A DNA stretch of 64,000 nucleotides, taken from positions 434,001 through 498,000 of the forward strand of contig NZ_CP009747.1 in assembly GCF_000800255.1 (NCBI RefSeq), written 5' to 3'. A program made the position numbers and the translations under genes. Position 1 is the first letter of the stretch, and each line of letters starts with the position of its first letter. The notes beneath the pieces are model-generated. The model did not search any database and was not told where the DNA came from. It saw only the letters and a list, made by a program, of their open reading frames with translations. The DNA is from Pseudomonas parafulva (GTDB taxonomy: Bacteria; Pseudomonadota; Gammaproteobacteria; Pseudomonadales; Pseudomonadaceae). Below are positions 19,419 to 29,238 of the stretch, in pieces.

Positions 19419-20207
19419 ATGGCAGAGCAAGGGCAGGGCGCAGGTATCAGGGTCGAGGCAATGTCGGCGCCGTTTCACAGTCAGGCGCAGGCGTGGTCGC
19501 AGCGCCTGGGCCTGCCGTTGGTGGATGACGCGGCGGCGTTCGCCCTGCAGGTCGGTGCCGAGGGGCTGCAGTTGCAGCAATTAGGGCCGCAGGCACCGGG
19601 CGCGGTGCGCGTGGACTTCGTCGAAGGTCAGGCAGCCCACCGCCGGCTGTTCGGCGGTGGCAGCGGGCAAATGATCGCCAAGGCGGTGGGCATCGCTCAG
19701 GGTGTGCGGCCGCGGGTGCTGGATGCCACGGCCGGTTTGGGCAAGGATGCCTTCGTGCTGGCCAGCCTGGGCTGCCAGATGACCCTGATCGAGCGCCAGC
19801 CGCTGATCGCAGCATTGCTCGAAGATGGTCTGGCACGAGGGCGTTCGGACGCTGAAGTGGCGTCGATCATCGAACGCATGCACCTGCTGACGGGTAACGC
19901 CATCGCGCACATGGGCGGATGGCAGGGCGAGGCGCCGCAGGTGATCTACCTCGACCCGATGTTCCCTCATCGCGACAAGAGCGCCTTGGTGAAGAAGGAA
20001 ATGCGCGTGTTCCGTCCCTTGGTCGGCGACGACCTGGACGCTCCGGCGTTGCTCGAAGCGGCCCTTGCACTGGCGAGCCATCGCGTAGTGGTCAAGCGTC
20101 CGCGCAAGGCGCCGATCATCGACGGACCCAAGCCGAGTCACAGCCTGGAAGGCAAGTCCAGCCGCTATGACATCTATCCCAAGAAGGCGCTCAAGCCCCA
20201 GGCTTGA
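19419..20207 (+). CDS. rsmJ: RsmJ, 16S rRNA m2G1516 methyltransferase
   Basis: A 262-residue SAM-dependent methyltransferase of the RsmJ (YhiQ) family that modifies G1516 of 16S rRNA. The SAM-binding motif is [19 protein letters not shown], and the catalytic motif is [20 protein letters not shown]; the C-terminal KRPRKAP is also typical. ATG 19419 is preferred because AGG lies just upstream and the length then fits the family; an upstream frame extension adds 13 unlikely residues. Confidence 0.9.
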   Translation: MAEQGQGAGIRVEAMSAPFHSQAQAWSQRLGLPLVDDAAAFALQVGAEGLQLQQLGPQAPGAVRVDFVEGQAAHRRLFGGGSGQMIAKAVGIAQGVRPRVLDATAGLGKDAFVLASLGCQMTLIERQPLIAALLEDGLARGRSDAEVASIIERMHLLTGNAIAHMGGWQGEAPQVIYLDPMFPHRDKSALVKKEMRVFRPLVGDDLDAPALLEAALALASHRVVVKRPRKAPIIDGPKPSHSLEGKSSRYDIYPKKALKPQA

Positions 20208-20235
20208 TTCGACCGTGAAGCAGGGCGCGAACCGT

Positions 20236-20871
20236 TCAGGGCTCGCGCCGGTACGCACGCATGAACAGCGCCACCACCTCGCGCAGATGCACCTCAGCCT
20301 CTTCGCCGGCCAAGGGCGGCGCGCAACCGAGCAGCAAGCGGTAGTCCGGCGCCCCCTTGACCAGGCAGAAGAAGTGCTCCGCCGCCCTGTCGGGGCGGTC
20401 GATGGCCAGCATCGACCGTGCATCGACCTCCCGCAGCAACCCTTCCATGCCAGCCAGTACCCGCCTGGGCCCTGCCTCGTAGAAAAACTGCCCCAGTCGA
20501 GGGTCTTGGTTACCCAAGGCCATGATCAGCCGTGTCAGCTTGACCGATTCGTCATTACTGATCAGTGCCTGGAAACCACGGGCTATGCTCAGCAGGACGT
20601 CTTCGAGGGAGGCGCCCTCAGGCATCTCGAAGATCAGGTCAGGCAGTTGCGTCTGGCAGGTCGCCATGACCGCCGTGCCGAACAGCGTCTGTTTGTCGTT
20701 GAAGTGGCTGTAGACCGTGAGTTTTGAAACACCCGCCGCCGCAGCGACCGCATCCATGCTGGTGTTGGCGTAGCCAAGGCTGAGGAACAGCGACTTGGCG
20801 GCTTCGAGGATGGCGTCGCGCTTGGCGAGATCCTTGGGCCGGCCAGGGCCTGTGGGTGCGTCGATGGGCAT
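20236..20871 (-). CDS. TetR family regulator next to an RND efflux pair
   Basis: A 211-residue regulator. The helix-turn-helix lies at about residues 17-63 (KRDAILEAAKSLFLSLGY, MDAVAAAAGVSKLTVYSHF). It is divergent from the RND membrane-fusion and transporter genes with a 158-base shared region, the usual layout of a local repressor such as NalC or MexL types. The effector ligand is not predictable. Confidence 0.88.
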   Translation of the reverse strand: MPIDAPTGPGRPKDLAKRDAILEAAKSLFLSLGYANTSMDAVAAAAGVSKLTVYSHFNDKQTLFGTAVMATCQTQLPDLIFEMPEGASLEDVLLSIARGFQALISNDESVKLTRLIMALGNQDPRLGQFFYEAGPRRVLAGMEGLLREVDARSMLAIDRPDRAAEHFFCLVKGAPDYRLLLGCAPPLAGEEAEVHLREVVALFMRAYRREP

Positions 20872-21029
20872 TGCAGTCCTTGTTTGTCCGAGGTGGCGCT
20901 CATCTTACCGGGTCATGCGGTCAATACGATTTTTCTCTAGGGCAACGGCTTCCCCGGTTCGGTTCCCTGACTTAATATACCCGGCAGTTCAATTATTAGA
21001 AGCGTCCCCTGCCAGGAAGGTCCGTCATC

Positions 21030-22127
21030 ATGTTGCGTCACGCCTCGCCTCTGTTGTCGCTCGCTTGTGTCCTGCTGCTCACTGCCTGTGGCGCGGAGGT
21101 CGCGACGCCCGTCGCCCCGCGTCCGGCGCTGGTGATTCAGCCCCAGCCTGCCGTTGCCGCTGCCGACAGCTACCCAGGAGAAGTGCGCGCCCGCTTCGAA
21201 CCGGCGCTGGCGTTTCGTATTGCCGGCAAGGTGAGCAAGCGCCTGGTGGAGGAGGGGCAGCGGGTCAAGGCCGACCAGCCACTGGCTGAGTTGGACCCGC
21301 AAGACGTGCGCCTGCAACTGGATGCGAGCCGTGCCCAGTTGGCAGCGGCCGAGGCCAACCTGGCGCTGGTCCGTGCCGAGCGCGATCGCTATCAGCGCCT
21401 GATCGACCGGCAGATGGTCAGCCGCTCCCAGTACGACAACGCCGAGAACCTCTACCGGGCCGGGCTCGCTCGCCTGAAGCAGGCCAAGGCCGAGGTCGAG
21501 GTGGCCGGTAACCAGGCCGCCTACGCAGTGCTGCGTGCGCCGCAGGACGGGGTGATCGCCCAGCGTCTGGTCGAGGTCGGCCAGGTGGTGGCGCCGGGGC
21601 AGACGGTCTTCACCCTGGCTGCCGATGGCGAGCGGGAAGTGGCCATCGGCTTGCCGGAGCAGCAGTTCGCCCGTTTCGCCGTCGGCCAGCCGGTCAGCGT
21701 CGAGCTGTGGTCGCAGCCCGGCCAACGCTTCGTTGGCCGCATTCGCGAGCTGTCGCCAGCGGCCGATCCACGCTCGCGTACATTCGCCGCGCGGGTGGCG
21801 TTCGCCTCCACCTCGATCCCCGCGCAGTTGGGGCAGAGCGCCAAGGTGTACATCGCCGGCGCCGAACGCTCGCCGCTGTCGGTGCCGCTCTCGGCCGTCA
21901 CTGCTGAGCAGGGACAGGCTTATGTCTGGCGAGTCGGTCGCGACCATCGGGTGCAACGCGCGTCGGTGCGCATCGGGCCTTATGGCGCCGAGAGCTTGCC
22001 GGTGCTGGCCGGGCTCGACGCGGGTGACTGGGTGGTTGCCGCCGGCGGTCATGTGTTGCGCGAGGGCCAGGAGGTGAGGCCGGTGGATCGCAGCAACCGA
22101 GGGGTAGACCTGGCGGCCAAGGAGTAA
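21030..22127 (+). CDS. RND efflux membrane-fusion lipoprotein
   Basis: A 365-residue periplasmic adaptor with a lipobox (VLLLTAC, Cys about residue 17). It shows the barrel-sandwich halves (FRIAGKVSKRLVEEGQRVKADQPLAELDPQD and later LRAPQDGVIAQRLVEVGQVV) around a helical hairpin (about 95-150), then beta-barrel and membrane-proximal domains. It links the inner-membrane pump to an outer-membrane channel. It is 6 bases before the pump gene and divergent from the TetR gene. Confidence 0.93.
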   Translation: MLRHASPLLSLACVLLLTACGAEVATPVAPRPALVIQPQPAVAAADSYPGEVRARFEPALAFRIAGKVSKRLVEEGQRVKADQPLAELDPQDVRLQLDASRAQLAAAEANLALVRAERDRYQRLIDRQMVSRSQYDNAENLYRAGLARLKQAKAEVEVAGNQAAYAVLRAPQDGVIAQRLVEVGQVVAPGQTVFTLAADGEREVAIGLPEQQFARFAVGQPVSVELWSQPGQRFVGRIRELSPAADPRSRTFAARVAFASTSIPAQLGQSAKVYIAGAERSPLSVPLSAVTAEQGQAYVWRVGRDHRVQRASVRIGPYGAESLPVLAGLDAGDWVVAAGGHVLREGQEVRPVDRSNRGVDLAAKE

Positions 22128-22133
22128 GTCGCG

Positions 22134-25100
22134 ATGGGGTTCAATCTCTCCGCCTGGGCGTTGCGCAATCGCCAGATCGTCCTGTTCCTGATGATTCTGC
22201 TCGCAGCCATCGGTGCTGTGTCCTACACCAAGCTGGGACAGAGCGAGGATCCGCCCTTCACCTTCAAGGCCATGGTCATTCGCACCCTCTGGCCGGGCGC
22301 TACCGCCGAAGAAGTGGCCCGACAGGTCACCGAGCGCATCGAGAAGAAGCTGATGGAGACCGGCGAGTACGACAAAATCATCTCGTCCTCGCGCCCCGGT
22401 GAATCCCAGGTCACCTTCATGGCCCGTGACTCGCTGCATTCGGCCGACATCCCGGCGCTGTGGTATCAGGTCCGCAAGAAGATCGCGGACATCCGCCACA
22501 CCTTGCCGCCCGAGGTTCAGGGACCGTTCTTCAACGACGAGTTCGGTACCACCTTCGGCAACATCTATGCGCTCAGTGGCGAGGGCTTCGACTACGCCGT
22601 GCTCAAGGACTATGCCGATCGCATCCAGATCCAGTTGCAGCGGGTCAAGGACGTGGGCAAGGTCGAATTGCTCGGCTTGCAGGACGAAAAGATCTGGATC
22701 GAGCTGTCCAACACCAAGCTGGCCACTCTGGGCCTGTCGCTGGCTGCCGTGCAACAGGCACTTCAGGAGCAGAACGCGGTGAGCACCGCAGGCTTCTTCG
22801 AAACGCCCAGCGAGCGCCTGCAACTGCGGGTCAGCGGGCGCTTCGACAGTGTCGAGCAGATCCGCCAGTTCCCCCTGCGGGTGGGCGAGCGCACGCTGCG
22901 CATCGGCGACGTGGCCGACGTGCACCGGGGGTTCAATGACCCGCCCGCACCGCGCATGCGCTTCATGGGCGAGAATGCCATCGGCCTGGCGGTGTCGATG
23001 AAGGACGGCGGCGACATTTTGGTGCTGGGCAAGGCGTTGCAGGCCGAGTTCACCCGGCTGGCGCAGAACCTGCCGCTGGGCATGGAGTTGCGCAAGGTCT
23101 CGGACCAGCCCGCAGCGGTCAAGGCCGGGGTGGGCAAATTCGTCCAAGTGCTGGTCGAGGCATTGGTCATCGTCCTGCTGGTCAGCTTCTTCTCCCTGGG
23201 CCTGCGCACCGGCCTGGTGGTGGCACTGGCCATTCCGCTGGTGCTGGCGATGACCTTCGCCACCATGCACTACCTCGGCATCGGCTTGCACAAGATATCC
23301 CTGGGCGCGCTGGTGCTGGCCTTGGGACTGCTGGTGGATGACGCGATCATCGCGGTGGAGATGATGGCGATCAAGATGGAGCAGGGCTTCGACCGGCTCA
23401 AGGCGGCCAGCTACGCGTGGTCCAGCACAGCCTTCCCGATGCTCACCGGCACCCTGATCACCGCAGCGGGGTTCTTGCCCATCGCCACTGCAGCCTCGAG
23501 CACTGGCGAGTACACCCGCTCGATCTTTCAGGTCGTGACCATCGCACTGCTGACTTCATGGATCGTCGCCGTGCTGTTCGTGCCCTACCTGGGTGACCGG
23601 CTGCTGCCGGACCTGGCCAAGCGGCATGCCGCACGGGGCGCTCAGCACGGTCCCGACCCCTACGCCACACCGTTCTATCGGCGCGTACGGGCGGTGGTGC
23701 AGTGGTGCGTACGCCGGCGCAAGACGGTGATCCTGCTGACCCTGGCGGCGTTCGTCGGCAGCCTGCTGTTGTTCCGCTTCGTGCCGCAGCAGTTCTTCCC
23801 GGCCTCCGCGCGCCCGGAACTGATGATCGACCTGAAGCTGGCCGAAGGCGCTTCGCTGGCCAACACCACCGAACAGGTCGAGCGCCTGGAGGCACTGCTC
23901 AAGCAGCAGCCGGGCATCGACAACTACGTGGCCTACGTCGGTACCGGCTCGCCGCGCTACTACCTGCCGCTGGACCAGCAATTGCCGGCCACCAGCTTTG
24001 CCCAGTTCGTGGTGCTGGCCAAGTCGCTCGAGGACCGCGAGGTGCTGCGCCGCTGGGCCATCGCCACGCTCGACGACGAGTTCCCGCAGTTGCGCTGGCG
24101 CGTCACGCGGCTGGAGAACGGCCCGCCGGTGGGCTACCCGGTGCAGTTCCGGGTGACCGGCGAGCACATCGACCAGGTGCGCGCCCTGGCCCGCGAAGTG
24201 GCGGCCAAGGTGCGCGACAACCCGCACCTGGTCAACGTGCACCTGGACTGGGAGGAGCCGAGCAAAGCGGTGTTCCTGGCGATCGACCAGGACCGCGCCC
24301 GCGCCCTGGGCGTGAGCACCGCGCAGTTGTCCAGCTTCCTGCAGAGCGCCTTGAGCGGCAGCACGGTGAGCCAGTACCGCGAAGACAACGAACTGATCGA
24401 GATCTTGGTGCGCGGCACCGCCGAGACGCGTCGCGACCTGGGCAGCCTGTCCAGCCTCGCGGTGCCTACCGACAACGGCCGCAGCGTGGCGCTGTCACAG
24501 ATCGCCACCTTGGAATATGGCTTCGAAGAGGGCGTGATCTGGCACCGCAATCGCCTGCCGACGGTCACCGTGCGCGGTGATATCTATGGTAAGGAGCAGC
24601 CCGACAGCCTGGTCCGGCAGATTCTGCCGACCTTGCAGTCAGTACGTGAGCACCTCCCGGACGGCTACCTGCTGGAGGTCGGCGGCACGGTCGAGGACGC
24701 CGAGCGCGGCCAGCGTTCGGTGAATGCCGGCATGCCGTTGTTCATCGTGGTGGTGCTGACCCTGCTGATGGTCCAGCTGCGCAGTTTCTCGCGTACGCTG
24801 ATGGTGTTCCTCACCGCGCCCTTGGGGCTGATCGGCGTGACCCTGTTCCTGCTGGTGTTCCGCCAGCCGTTCGGTTTCGTGGCGATGCTCGGCACCATCG
24901 CGCTGGCCGGCATGATCATGCGCAACTCGGTGATCCTGGTGGACCAGATCGAGCAGGACATCGCCGCCGGCCTGGACCGCTGGCAGGCGATCATCGAGGC
25001 CACCGTACGTCGTTTCCGGCCCATCGTGCTGACGGCGCTGGCAGCGGTGCTGGCGATGATCCCGCTGTCGCGCAGCGTGTTCTACGGGCCGATGGCCGTG

Positions 25101-25196
25101 GCGATCATGGGCGGGCTGATCGTCGCCACGGCGCTGACGCTGCTGTTCCTGCCGGCGTTGTATGCCGCGTGGTTCAGGGTCAAGAAAGGCGACTGA
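22134..25196 (+). CDS. RND efflux transporter permease
   Basis: A 1020-residue AcrB/HAE1-family proton antiporter with 12 predicted transmembrane segments and two large periplasmic loops. TM4 carries the proton-relay aspartate pair (LGLLVDDAIIAVE); the repeat half shows GTIALAGMIMRNSVILVDQIE. Substrates cannot be read from sequence. No outer-membrane factor gene follows, so it probably uses a channel such as TolC or OprM encoded elsewhere. RBS AAGGAG overlaps the end of the adaptor gene. Confidence 0.94.
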   Translation: MGFNLSAWALRNRQIVLFLMILLAAIGAVSYTKLGQSEDPPFTFKAMVIRTLWPGATAEEVARQVTERIEKKLMETGEYDKIISSSRPGESQVTFMARDSLHSADIPALWYQVRKKIADIRHTLPPEVQGPFFNDEFGTTFGNIYALSGEGFDYAVLKDYADRIQIQLQRVKDVGKVELLGLQDEKIWIELSNTKLATLGLSLAAVQQALQEQNAVSTAGFFETPSERLQLRVSGRFDSVEQIRQFPLRVGERTLRIGDVADVHRGFNDPPAPRMRFMGENAIGLAVSMKDGGDILVLGKALQAEFTRLAQNLPLGMELRKVSDQPAAVKAGVGKFVQVLVEALVIVLLVSFFSLGLRTGLVVALAIPLVLAMTFATMHYLGIGLHKISLGALVLALGLLVDDAIIAVEMMAIKMEQGFDRLKAASYAWSSTAFPMLTGTLITAAGFLPIATAASSTGEYTRSIFQVVTIALLTSWIVAVLFVPYLGDRLLPDLAKRHAARGAQHGPDPYATPFYRRVRAVVQWCVRRRKTVILLTLAAFVGSLLLFRFVPQQFFPASARPELMIDLKLAEGASLANTTEQVERLEALLKQQPGIDNYVAYVGTGSPRYYLPLDQQLPATSFAQFVVLAKSLEDREVLRRWAIATLDDEFPQLRWRVTRLENGPPVGYPVQFRVTGEHIDQVRALAREVAAKVRDNPHLVNVHLDWEEPSKAVFLAIDQDRARALGVSTAQLSSFLQSALSGSTVSQYREDNELIEILVRGTAETRRDLGSLSSLAVPTDNGRSVALSQIATLEYGFEEGVIWHRNRLPTVTVRGDIYGKEQPDSLVRQILPTLQSVREHLPDGYLLEVGGTVEDAERGQRSVNAGMPLFIVVVLTLLMVQLRSFSRTLMVFLTAPLGLIGVTLFLLVFRQPFGFVAMLGTIALAGMIMRNSVILVDQIEQDIAAGLDRWQAIIEATVRRFRPIVLTALAAVLAMIPLSRSVFYGPMAVAIMGGLIVATALTLLFLPALYAAWFRVKKGD

Positions 25197-25232
25197 GCGT
25201 GATGCCGCTTGAAGGGGATCGATGCAGTGCGC

Positions 25233-25925
25233 TCACACCGCCGCGATCTCATCGGCGGTCAGCAGTCTGAAAGCACCGGGCGCCAGGTCCGGGTCCAGCG
25301 TGATCGGGCCCATGCGCTCTCGGTGCAGGGCGATCACCTTGTTGTCGAAGTGCCCGAACATGCGCTTGACCTGGTGATAGCGCCCTTCGACGATCGCCAG
25401 TCGTGCGCTGCGCGGACCGAGGATCTCGAGCTGAGCGGGCAGGGTGGTGAGGTCTTCGAACGCGAAATACAGGCCGGCGCGGAAGGTCTCGATGTAGTGC
25501 GCACCGATCTCGTCTTCGGTCTGCACGTGGTAGACCTTGGGCAGCTTGGTCTGCGGTTGGGTCAGGCGTCGCGACCACTGGCCGTCGTTGGTCAACAGCA
25601 TCAGGCCGGTGGTGTTGTAGTCCAGACGCCCGGCGATGTGCAGGTCGTCACGCAGTTGCGGGGGCAGTAACTCCAGCACGGTGGGGTGTTGCGGATCGCG
25701 TGTGGCGCTGACGCACCCGGCGGGCTTGTTGAGCATCAGGTAACGCGCTGCGCGTCCCGCCTGCAAGACCTGCTCGGCCACTTCGACCTGGCTGAATTCG
25801 CGCACTTCATGGCGCGGATCGGTGACCGTCAGACCGTCCACGCGCACGCTGCGTTGCGCCAGCAGGATACGCACCTGTTGGCGATTGTACTGGGGAAAGT
25901 TGGCCAGAAACCGGTCCACGCGCAT
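25233..25925 (-). CDS. rsuA: 16S rRNA pseudouridine-516 synthase RsuA-like
   Basis: A 230-residue protein: an S4 RNA-binding domain (about 1-60, RVDRFLANFPQYNRQQVR) and an RsuA-family catalytic domain. The catalytic aspartate is residue 102 in GRLDYNTTGL; YLMLNKPAGCVSAT and the late EGRYHQVKRMFG are family hallmarks. Length and the S4 domain favour RsuA (16S position 516) over RluB/E/F. Confidence 0.87.
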   Translation of the reverse strand: MRVDRFLANFPQYNRQQVRILLAQRSVRVDGLTVTDPRHEVREFSQVEVAEQVLQAGRAARYLMLNKPAGCVSATRDPQHPTVLELLPPQLRDDLHIAGRLDYNTTGLMLLTNDGQWSRRLTQPQTKLPKVYHVQTEDEIGAHYIETFRAGLYFAFEDLTTLPAQLEILGPRSARLAIVEGRYHQVKRMFGHFDNKVIALHRERMGPITLDPDLAPGAFRLLTADEIAAV

Positions 25926-25933
25926 GGCGGCGC

Positions 25934-26155
25934 TCAGTCGTGTTGCCGCGTGGCCGCGGCCTTGAGTTGCTCATCCACCGCAGCGCAGCGCGGGCACAGG
26001 CAGGATCGGTTGCGCAGCTCGGCGGGCAGGGCTTGGAGCAGCGCAGGATCGATGCTGACGCTGTAGCACCAGCAGGCCTGGGTAGCGCTGCGGGGGTCGG
26101 CCAGTGCGCACTGGTTGGCGGCGCCACAGGCGGGGCAGCGTTGAGGGTCGTGCAT
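25934..26155 (-). CDS. Cysteine-rich CWC family protein
   Basis: A 73-residue protein with paired cysteines (RCPACGAANQC, ACWCYSV, RSCLCPRCA), the pattern of the small CWC zinc- or metal-binding family. ATG 26155 is preferred; an upstream frame start adds 27 residues with no sense. It lies 8 bases upstream of rsuA on the same strand and is probably co-transcribed with it. The role is unknown. Confidence 0.8.
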   Translation of the reverse strand: MHDPQRCPACGAANQCALADPRSATQACWCYSVSIDPALLQALPAELRNRSCLCPRCAAVDEQLKAAATRQHD

Positions 26156-26239
26156 GAGCGGGTCCGCGAAATCGTGTCTGGGGGCAGGCAGGCGCGCAGT
26201 ATAGCGGCTACAGGCCGTGCCTCGCAGTGGCGTCATGCT

Positions 26240-27373
26240 TCAGGGACTGGCTCGCAGGCCGGACGGTTGCTCCAGGTCGGCCAGCGGATGTGCGCCCTCC
26301 CACACGGGGCTGAAGTGCGCCTGGACGACCGCCCCCGGCACCTGGCCGACGTCCGGCCAATGCCAGCGCGGCTGCTGGTCCTTGTCGATCAAGCGTGCGC
26401 GCACGCCTTCGCTGAATTCCGGGTGCCGACAGCAGTTCAGGCTCATGGCGTACTCCATCTGGAACACCTGGGCCAGCGACAAGGTGCGGGCGCGCCGCAG
26501 TTGCTCCCAGAGCAGATGGCCAGTCAACGGGCAGCCCTGCTGCACGCGTTCGCCCGCGGCAGCCAGCAGCGGATCGGCGTGGCCTTGCAAGCCGCACACT
26601 GCACGCCAGGCCGCCACCGGATCGCAGACATCGAGCAAGGCGTCGATCTGCGCCCGACGCGGCAACCATTGCGGCTCGGGCAGCTCGGCGCGAGCCCGGT
26701 GCTGCTCGGCCCGCAGCAGGCTGCACAGCTGCAGTTCGGTCTGTTCCTGCCAGTTCAGTTGCAGCAACTCGTCGATCAGCGCGTCCTGCTGCCCTTCGCC
26801 GAGAAAGCGGTCGGCCAGGCCCAGGTCGAGGGCGTCGCGGGCGTTGATCGGCGAGCCGGTCAGGCCCAGAAACAGTCCCAGCTTGCCCGGCAGTCGACTG
26901 AGGAACCCACTGGCCCCGACATCCGGGTACAGGCCAATGCTCACCTCCGGCATCGCCAGGCGCGTACTGGGCGTGACGATGCGCAAGTTGGCACCCTGCA
27001 ACAGGCCCATGCCGCCCCCTAGCACATGGCCGTGCCCCCAGCACAGCAGCGGCTTGGGGTAGGTGTGCAGCAGATGATCGAGACGGTACTCGCGTTCAAA
27101 GAAGGTCGCGGCCAGCGGCGGTACGCCGCCGGGCGACTCGCGGCAGGCCTGGGCCAGGGCGCGGACGTCGCCGCCGGCACAGAAGGCCTTGGCACCGTTG
27201 CCGCGCAGCAGCACGCAGACCACCCCCGGATCGTTCGCCCACTCGCGCAGGCGCGTGTCGAGCGCCTCGATCATGGGCAGGGTGAGGGCGTTGAGGGTCT
27301 TGGCGGCATCCAGTGTGGCGATGCCGAGACGGGCGCCATCGGCGCCGGTGAGTAGCTCGCAGTGAATCGACAT
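26240..27373 (-). CDS. Enoyl-CoA hydratase/isomerase family, 3-hydroxyisobutyryl-CoA hydrolase-like
   Basis: A 377-residue crotonase-fold protein. The oxyanion-hole segments are KAFCAGGDVRAL and HGHVLGGGMGLLQGAN; the diagnostic HIBCH stretch is MPEVSIGLYPDVGASGFLSR, where the glutamate is catalytic. The length beyond the ~260-residue hydratase core also fits HIBCH. It would cleave 3-hydroxyisobutyryl-CoA in valine breakdown, but no valine-pathway gene is adjacent, so the substrate is an inference. Confidence 0.85.
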   Translation of the reverse strand: MSIHCELLTGADGARLGIATLDAAKTLNALTLPMIEALDTRLREWANDPGVVCVLLRGNGAKAFCAGGDVRALAQACRESPGGVPPLAATFFEREYRLDHLLHTYPKPLLCWGHGHVLGGGMGLLQGANLRIVTPSTRLAMPEVSIGLYPDVGASGFLSRLPGKLGLFLGLTGSPINARDALDLGLADRFLGEGQQDALIDELLQLNWQEQTELQLCSLLRAEQHRARAELPEPQWLPRRAQIDALLDVCDPVAAWRAVCGLQGHADPLLAAAGERVQQGCPLTGHLLWEQLRRARTLSLAQVFQMEYAMSLNCCRHPEFSEGVRARLIDKDQQPRWHWPDVGQVPGAVVQAHFSPVWEGAHPLADLEQPSGLRASP

Positions 27374-27501
27374 GAACCACCTCGCGCGAATCGTCGCTCA
27401 AGTATGGCTGGCCTGGCCGATCCTGCTGGTCATCGGTCGGAGCGATTGACAAGCCGGCACGGCTTTCCTAGTGTCGCGCCTCACCGATTCAGGATGGCAC
27501 C

Positions 27502-28194
27502 ATGACCGACGACGATCGCATCAAGCTCGAACCCAGCTGGAAGGCCGCGCTGCGCGCCGAGTTCGACAAGCCCTACATGCATCAGTTGCGCGAATTTCTG
27601 CGCGGCGAATACGCTGCCGGCAAGCAGATCTATCCGCCCGGTCCGCTGATCTTCAATGCCCTCAACAGCACGCCGCTGGAGCAGGTCAAGGTGGTGATCC
27701 TCGGCCAGGACCCTTATCACGGCCCCGGCCAGGCCCATGGCCTGTGCTTCTCGGTGCAGCCCGGGGTGCCGACGCCGCCGTCGCTGGTGAACATCTACAA
27801 GGAACTGCAACGCGACCTGAATCTGCCGATCCCCACGCATGGCTACCTGCAGAGCTGGGCCGAACAGGGCGTGCTGCTGCTCAACACCACCATGACCGTC
27901 GAGCGCGCCAACGCTGCCTCGCACGCCAAGAAGGGCTGGGAGCACTTTACCGACCGCATCATCGAGGTGGTCAGCGAGCAGTGCGAAAGCGTGGTGTTCC
28001 TGCTCTGGGGCTCGCACGCGCAGAGCAAGCAGAAGCTGATCGACGGCACCCGTCACCTGGTGCTCAAGTCGGTGCACCCTTCGCCGCTGTCGGCGTACCG
28101 CGGCTTCTTCGGCTGCGGGCATTTCAGCCGCGCCAACAGCTTCCTCGAGCAGCGCGGGCTGACACCCATCGACTGGGCCTTGCCGCCGTTGTAA
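27502..28194 (+). CDS. ung: Uracil-DNA glycosylase
   Basis: A 230-residue family 1 UDG that excises uracil from DNA to start base-excision repair. The water-activating aspartate is in [15 protein letters not shown] and the histidine in the DNA-intercalation loop [14 protein letters not shown]. The asparagine uracil-binding strand is LLLNTTMTV. It is divergent from the HIBCH-like gene and converges with the AbrB-type permease. Confidence 0.97.
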   Translation: MTDDDRIKLEPSWKAALRAEFDKPYMHQLREFLRGEYAAGKQIYPPGPLIFNALNSTPLEQVKVVILGQDPYHGPGQAHGLCFSVQPGVPTPPSLVNIYKELQRDLNLPIPTHGYLQSWAEQGVLLLNTTMTVERANAASHAKKGWEHFTDRIIEVVSEQCESVVFLLWGSHAQSKQKLIDGTRHLVLKSVHPSPLSAYRGFFGCGHFSRANSFLEQRGLTPIDWALPPL

Positions 28195-28206
28195 GGCGCG
28201 CGGGGC

Positions 28207-29238
28207 TCACCCGCGTGTGCGCACCCAGTAACGGAACATCGGCTCCGCCAGGAACAGGACGAACAGCAAACGCATCACCTGCAGTGCAGTCACCAACGGC
28301 ACCGACAACTGCAAGGTCTCTGCGGTCAGGCTCATCTCGGCGATGCCGCCAGGCATCATGCCCAAGGTCAGCGAACGCAGGTCCAAGTGGCTGAACAGGC
28401 TCAGCACCCAGGCCGCGCCACCGGCGATCAGCATGCACAAGGCCGTGGCCATCAGGGTGCGGACAAGGAAGGCCGGGGCGCGACGGAAGAAGGCCCGGTT
28501 GAAATGGCAGGCCAGGCCGCTGCCGATCAGCCACTGGCCGATCTGACTGGCCCCATTGGGCAGACCGATGCGCAGATCGCCCGCCAGGCTGATGCTGGCG
28601 GCTACCAGCAACGGGCCGAACAACCAGGGGTTGGGCTGGCGCAGACGCTGCCAGAGCAACGCCACGCCGATGCTCAGCGGCGCGATCAGCGCCAACCAGC
28701 CCCAACTGACGCTGCCGGCGTGATCGAGCGCCACACCGTTACCCAGCAGCAGCTTGAACAGTGCCGGCACGCACAGCACCACGGCCAGCACCCGCAGGCT
28801 CTGGGCGGCGGCCACCTGGCTGAGCAGCGCGCCATTGCGCGCACCGAGGTTGACCATCTCGCCCGAGCCGCCGGGCATGCTGGCGAAGAATGCCGTGGCG
28901 CGGTCTTCGCCGGCGCGGCGCAGCAGCCAGACGCCGAACACGCTGGACAGGGTAGTCAGCAGGGCGCCGAAAAAGATCAGGCCGAAATGGCCAGCGACCT
29001 GCTCGATCACCTCAGGGGTGAAGTGCAGGCCGATGCCGATACCAATGACCCATTGTCCGCATTTGCGGCCGTTGGGAATTTCCGACAGTTGCCAGGGTGT
29101 CAGGCAGCGCACGGCGATGATCGCCAGTAGCGAGCCGACCATCCACGGCAAAGGCCAGCCGACCTGGCTGGCGATGAAACCGCCCGTCAGGCCGACCAGC
29201 CCGGTTGCCCAGAACAGCGGCAACGACCGATCAGGCAT
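28207..29238 (-). CDS. AbrB-type membrane permease (duplicated AbrB domain)
   Basis: A 343-residue integral membrane protein of the AbrB/ammonia-monooxygenase-like family, about 8-10 predicted transmembrane segments in two similar halves, each ending with a PGG-type motif (SMPGGSGEMVNLGA and MMPGGIAEMSLTA). This name is unrelated to the Bacillus transition-state regulator. Its start lies 8 bases inside tctA, so it is the fourth gene of the tct operon. Its transport role is unproved. Confidence 0.84.
   Translation of the reverse strand: MPDRSLPLFWATGLVGLTGGFIASQVGWPLPWMVGSLLAIIAVRCLTPWQLSEIPNGRKCGQWVIGIGIGLHFTPEVIEQVAGHFGLIFFGALLTTLSSVFGVWLLRRAGEDRATAFFASMPGGSGEMVNLGARNGALLSQVAAAQSLRVLAVVLCVPALFKLLLGNGVALDHAGSVSWGWLALIAPLSIGVALLWQRLRQPNPWLFGPLLVAASISLAGDLRIGLPNGASQIGQWLIGSGLACHFNRAFFRRAPAFLVRTLMATALCMLIAGGAAWVLSLFSHLDLRSLTLGMMPGGIAEMSLTAETLQLSVPLVTALQVMRLLFVLFLAEPMFRYWVRTRG

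Noticed and set aside
20937..23291. 784-codon minus-strand open frame opposite the RND genes
   Set aside because: Shadow of the adaptor and pump coding sequence; composition is His/Gln-rich and without domain.
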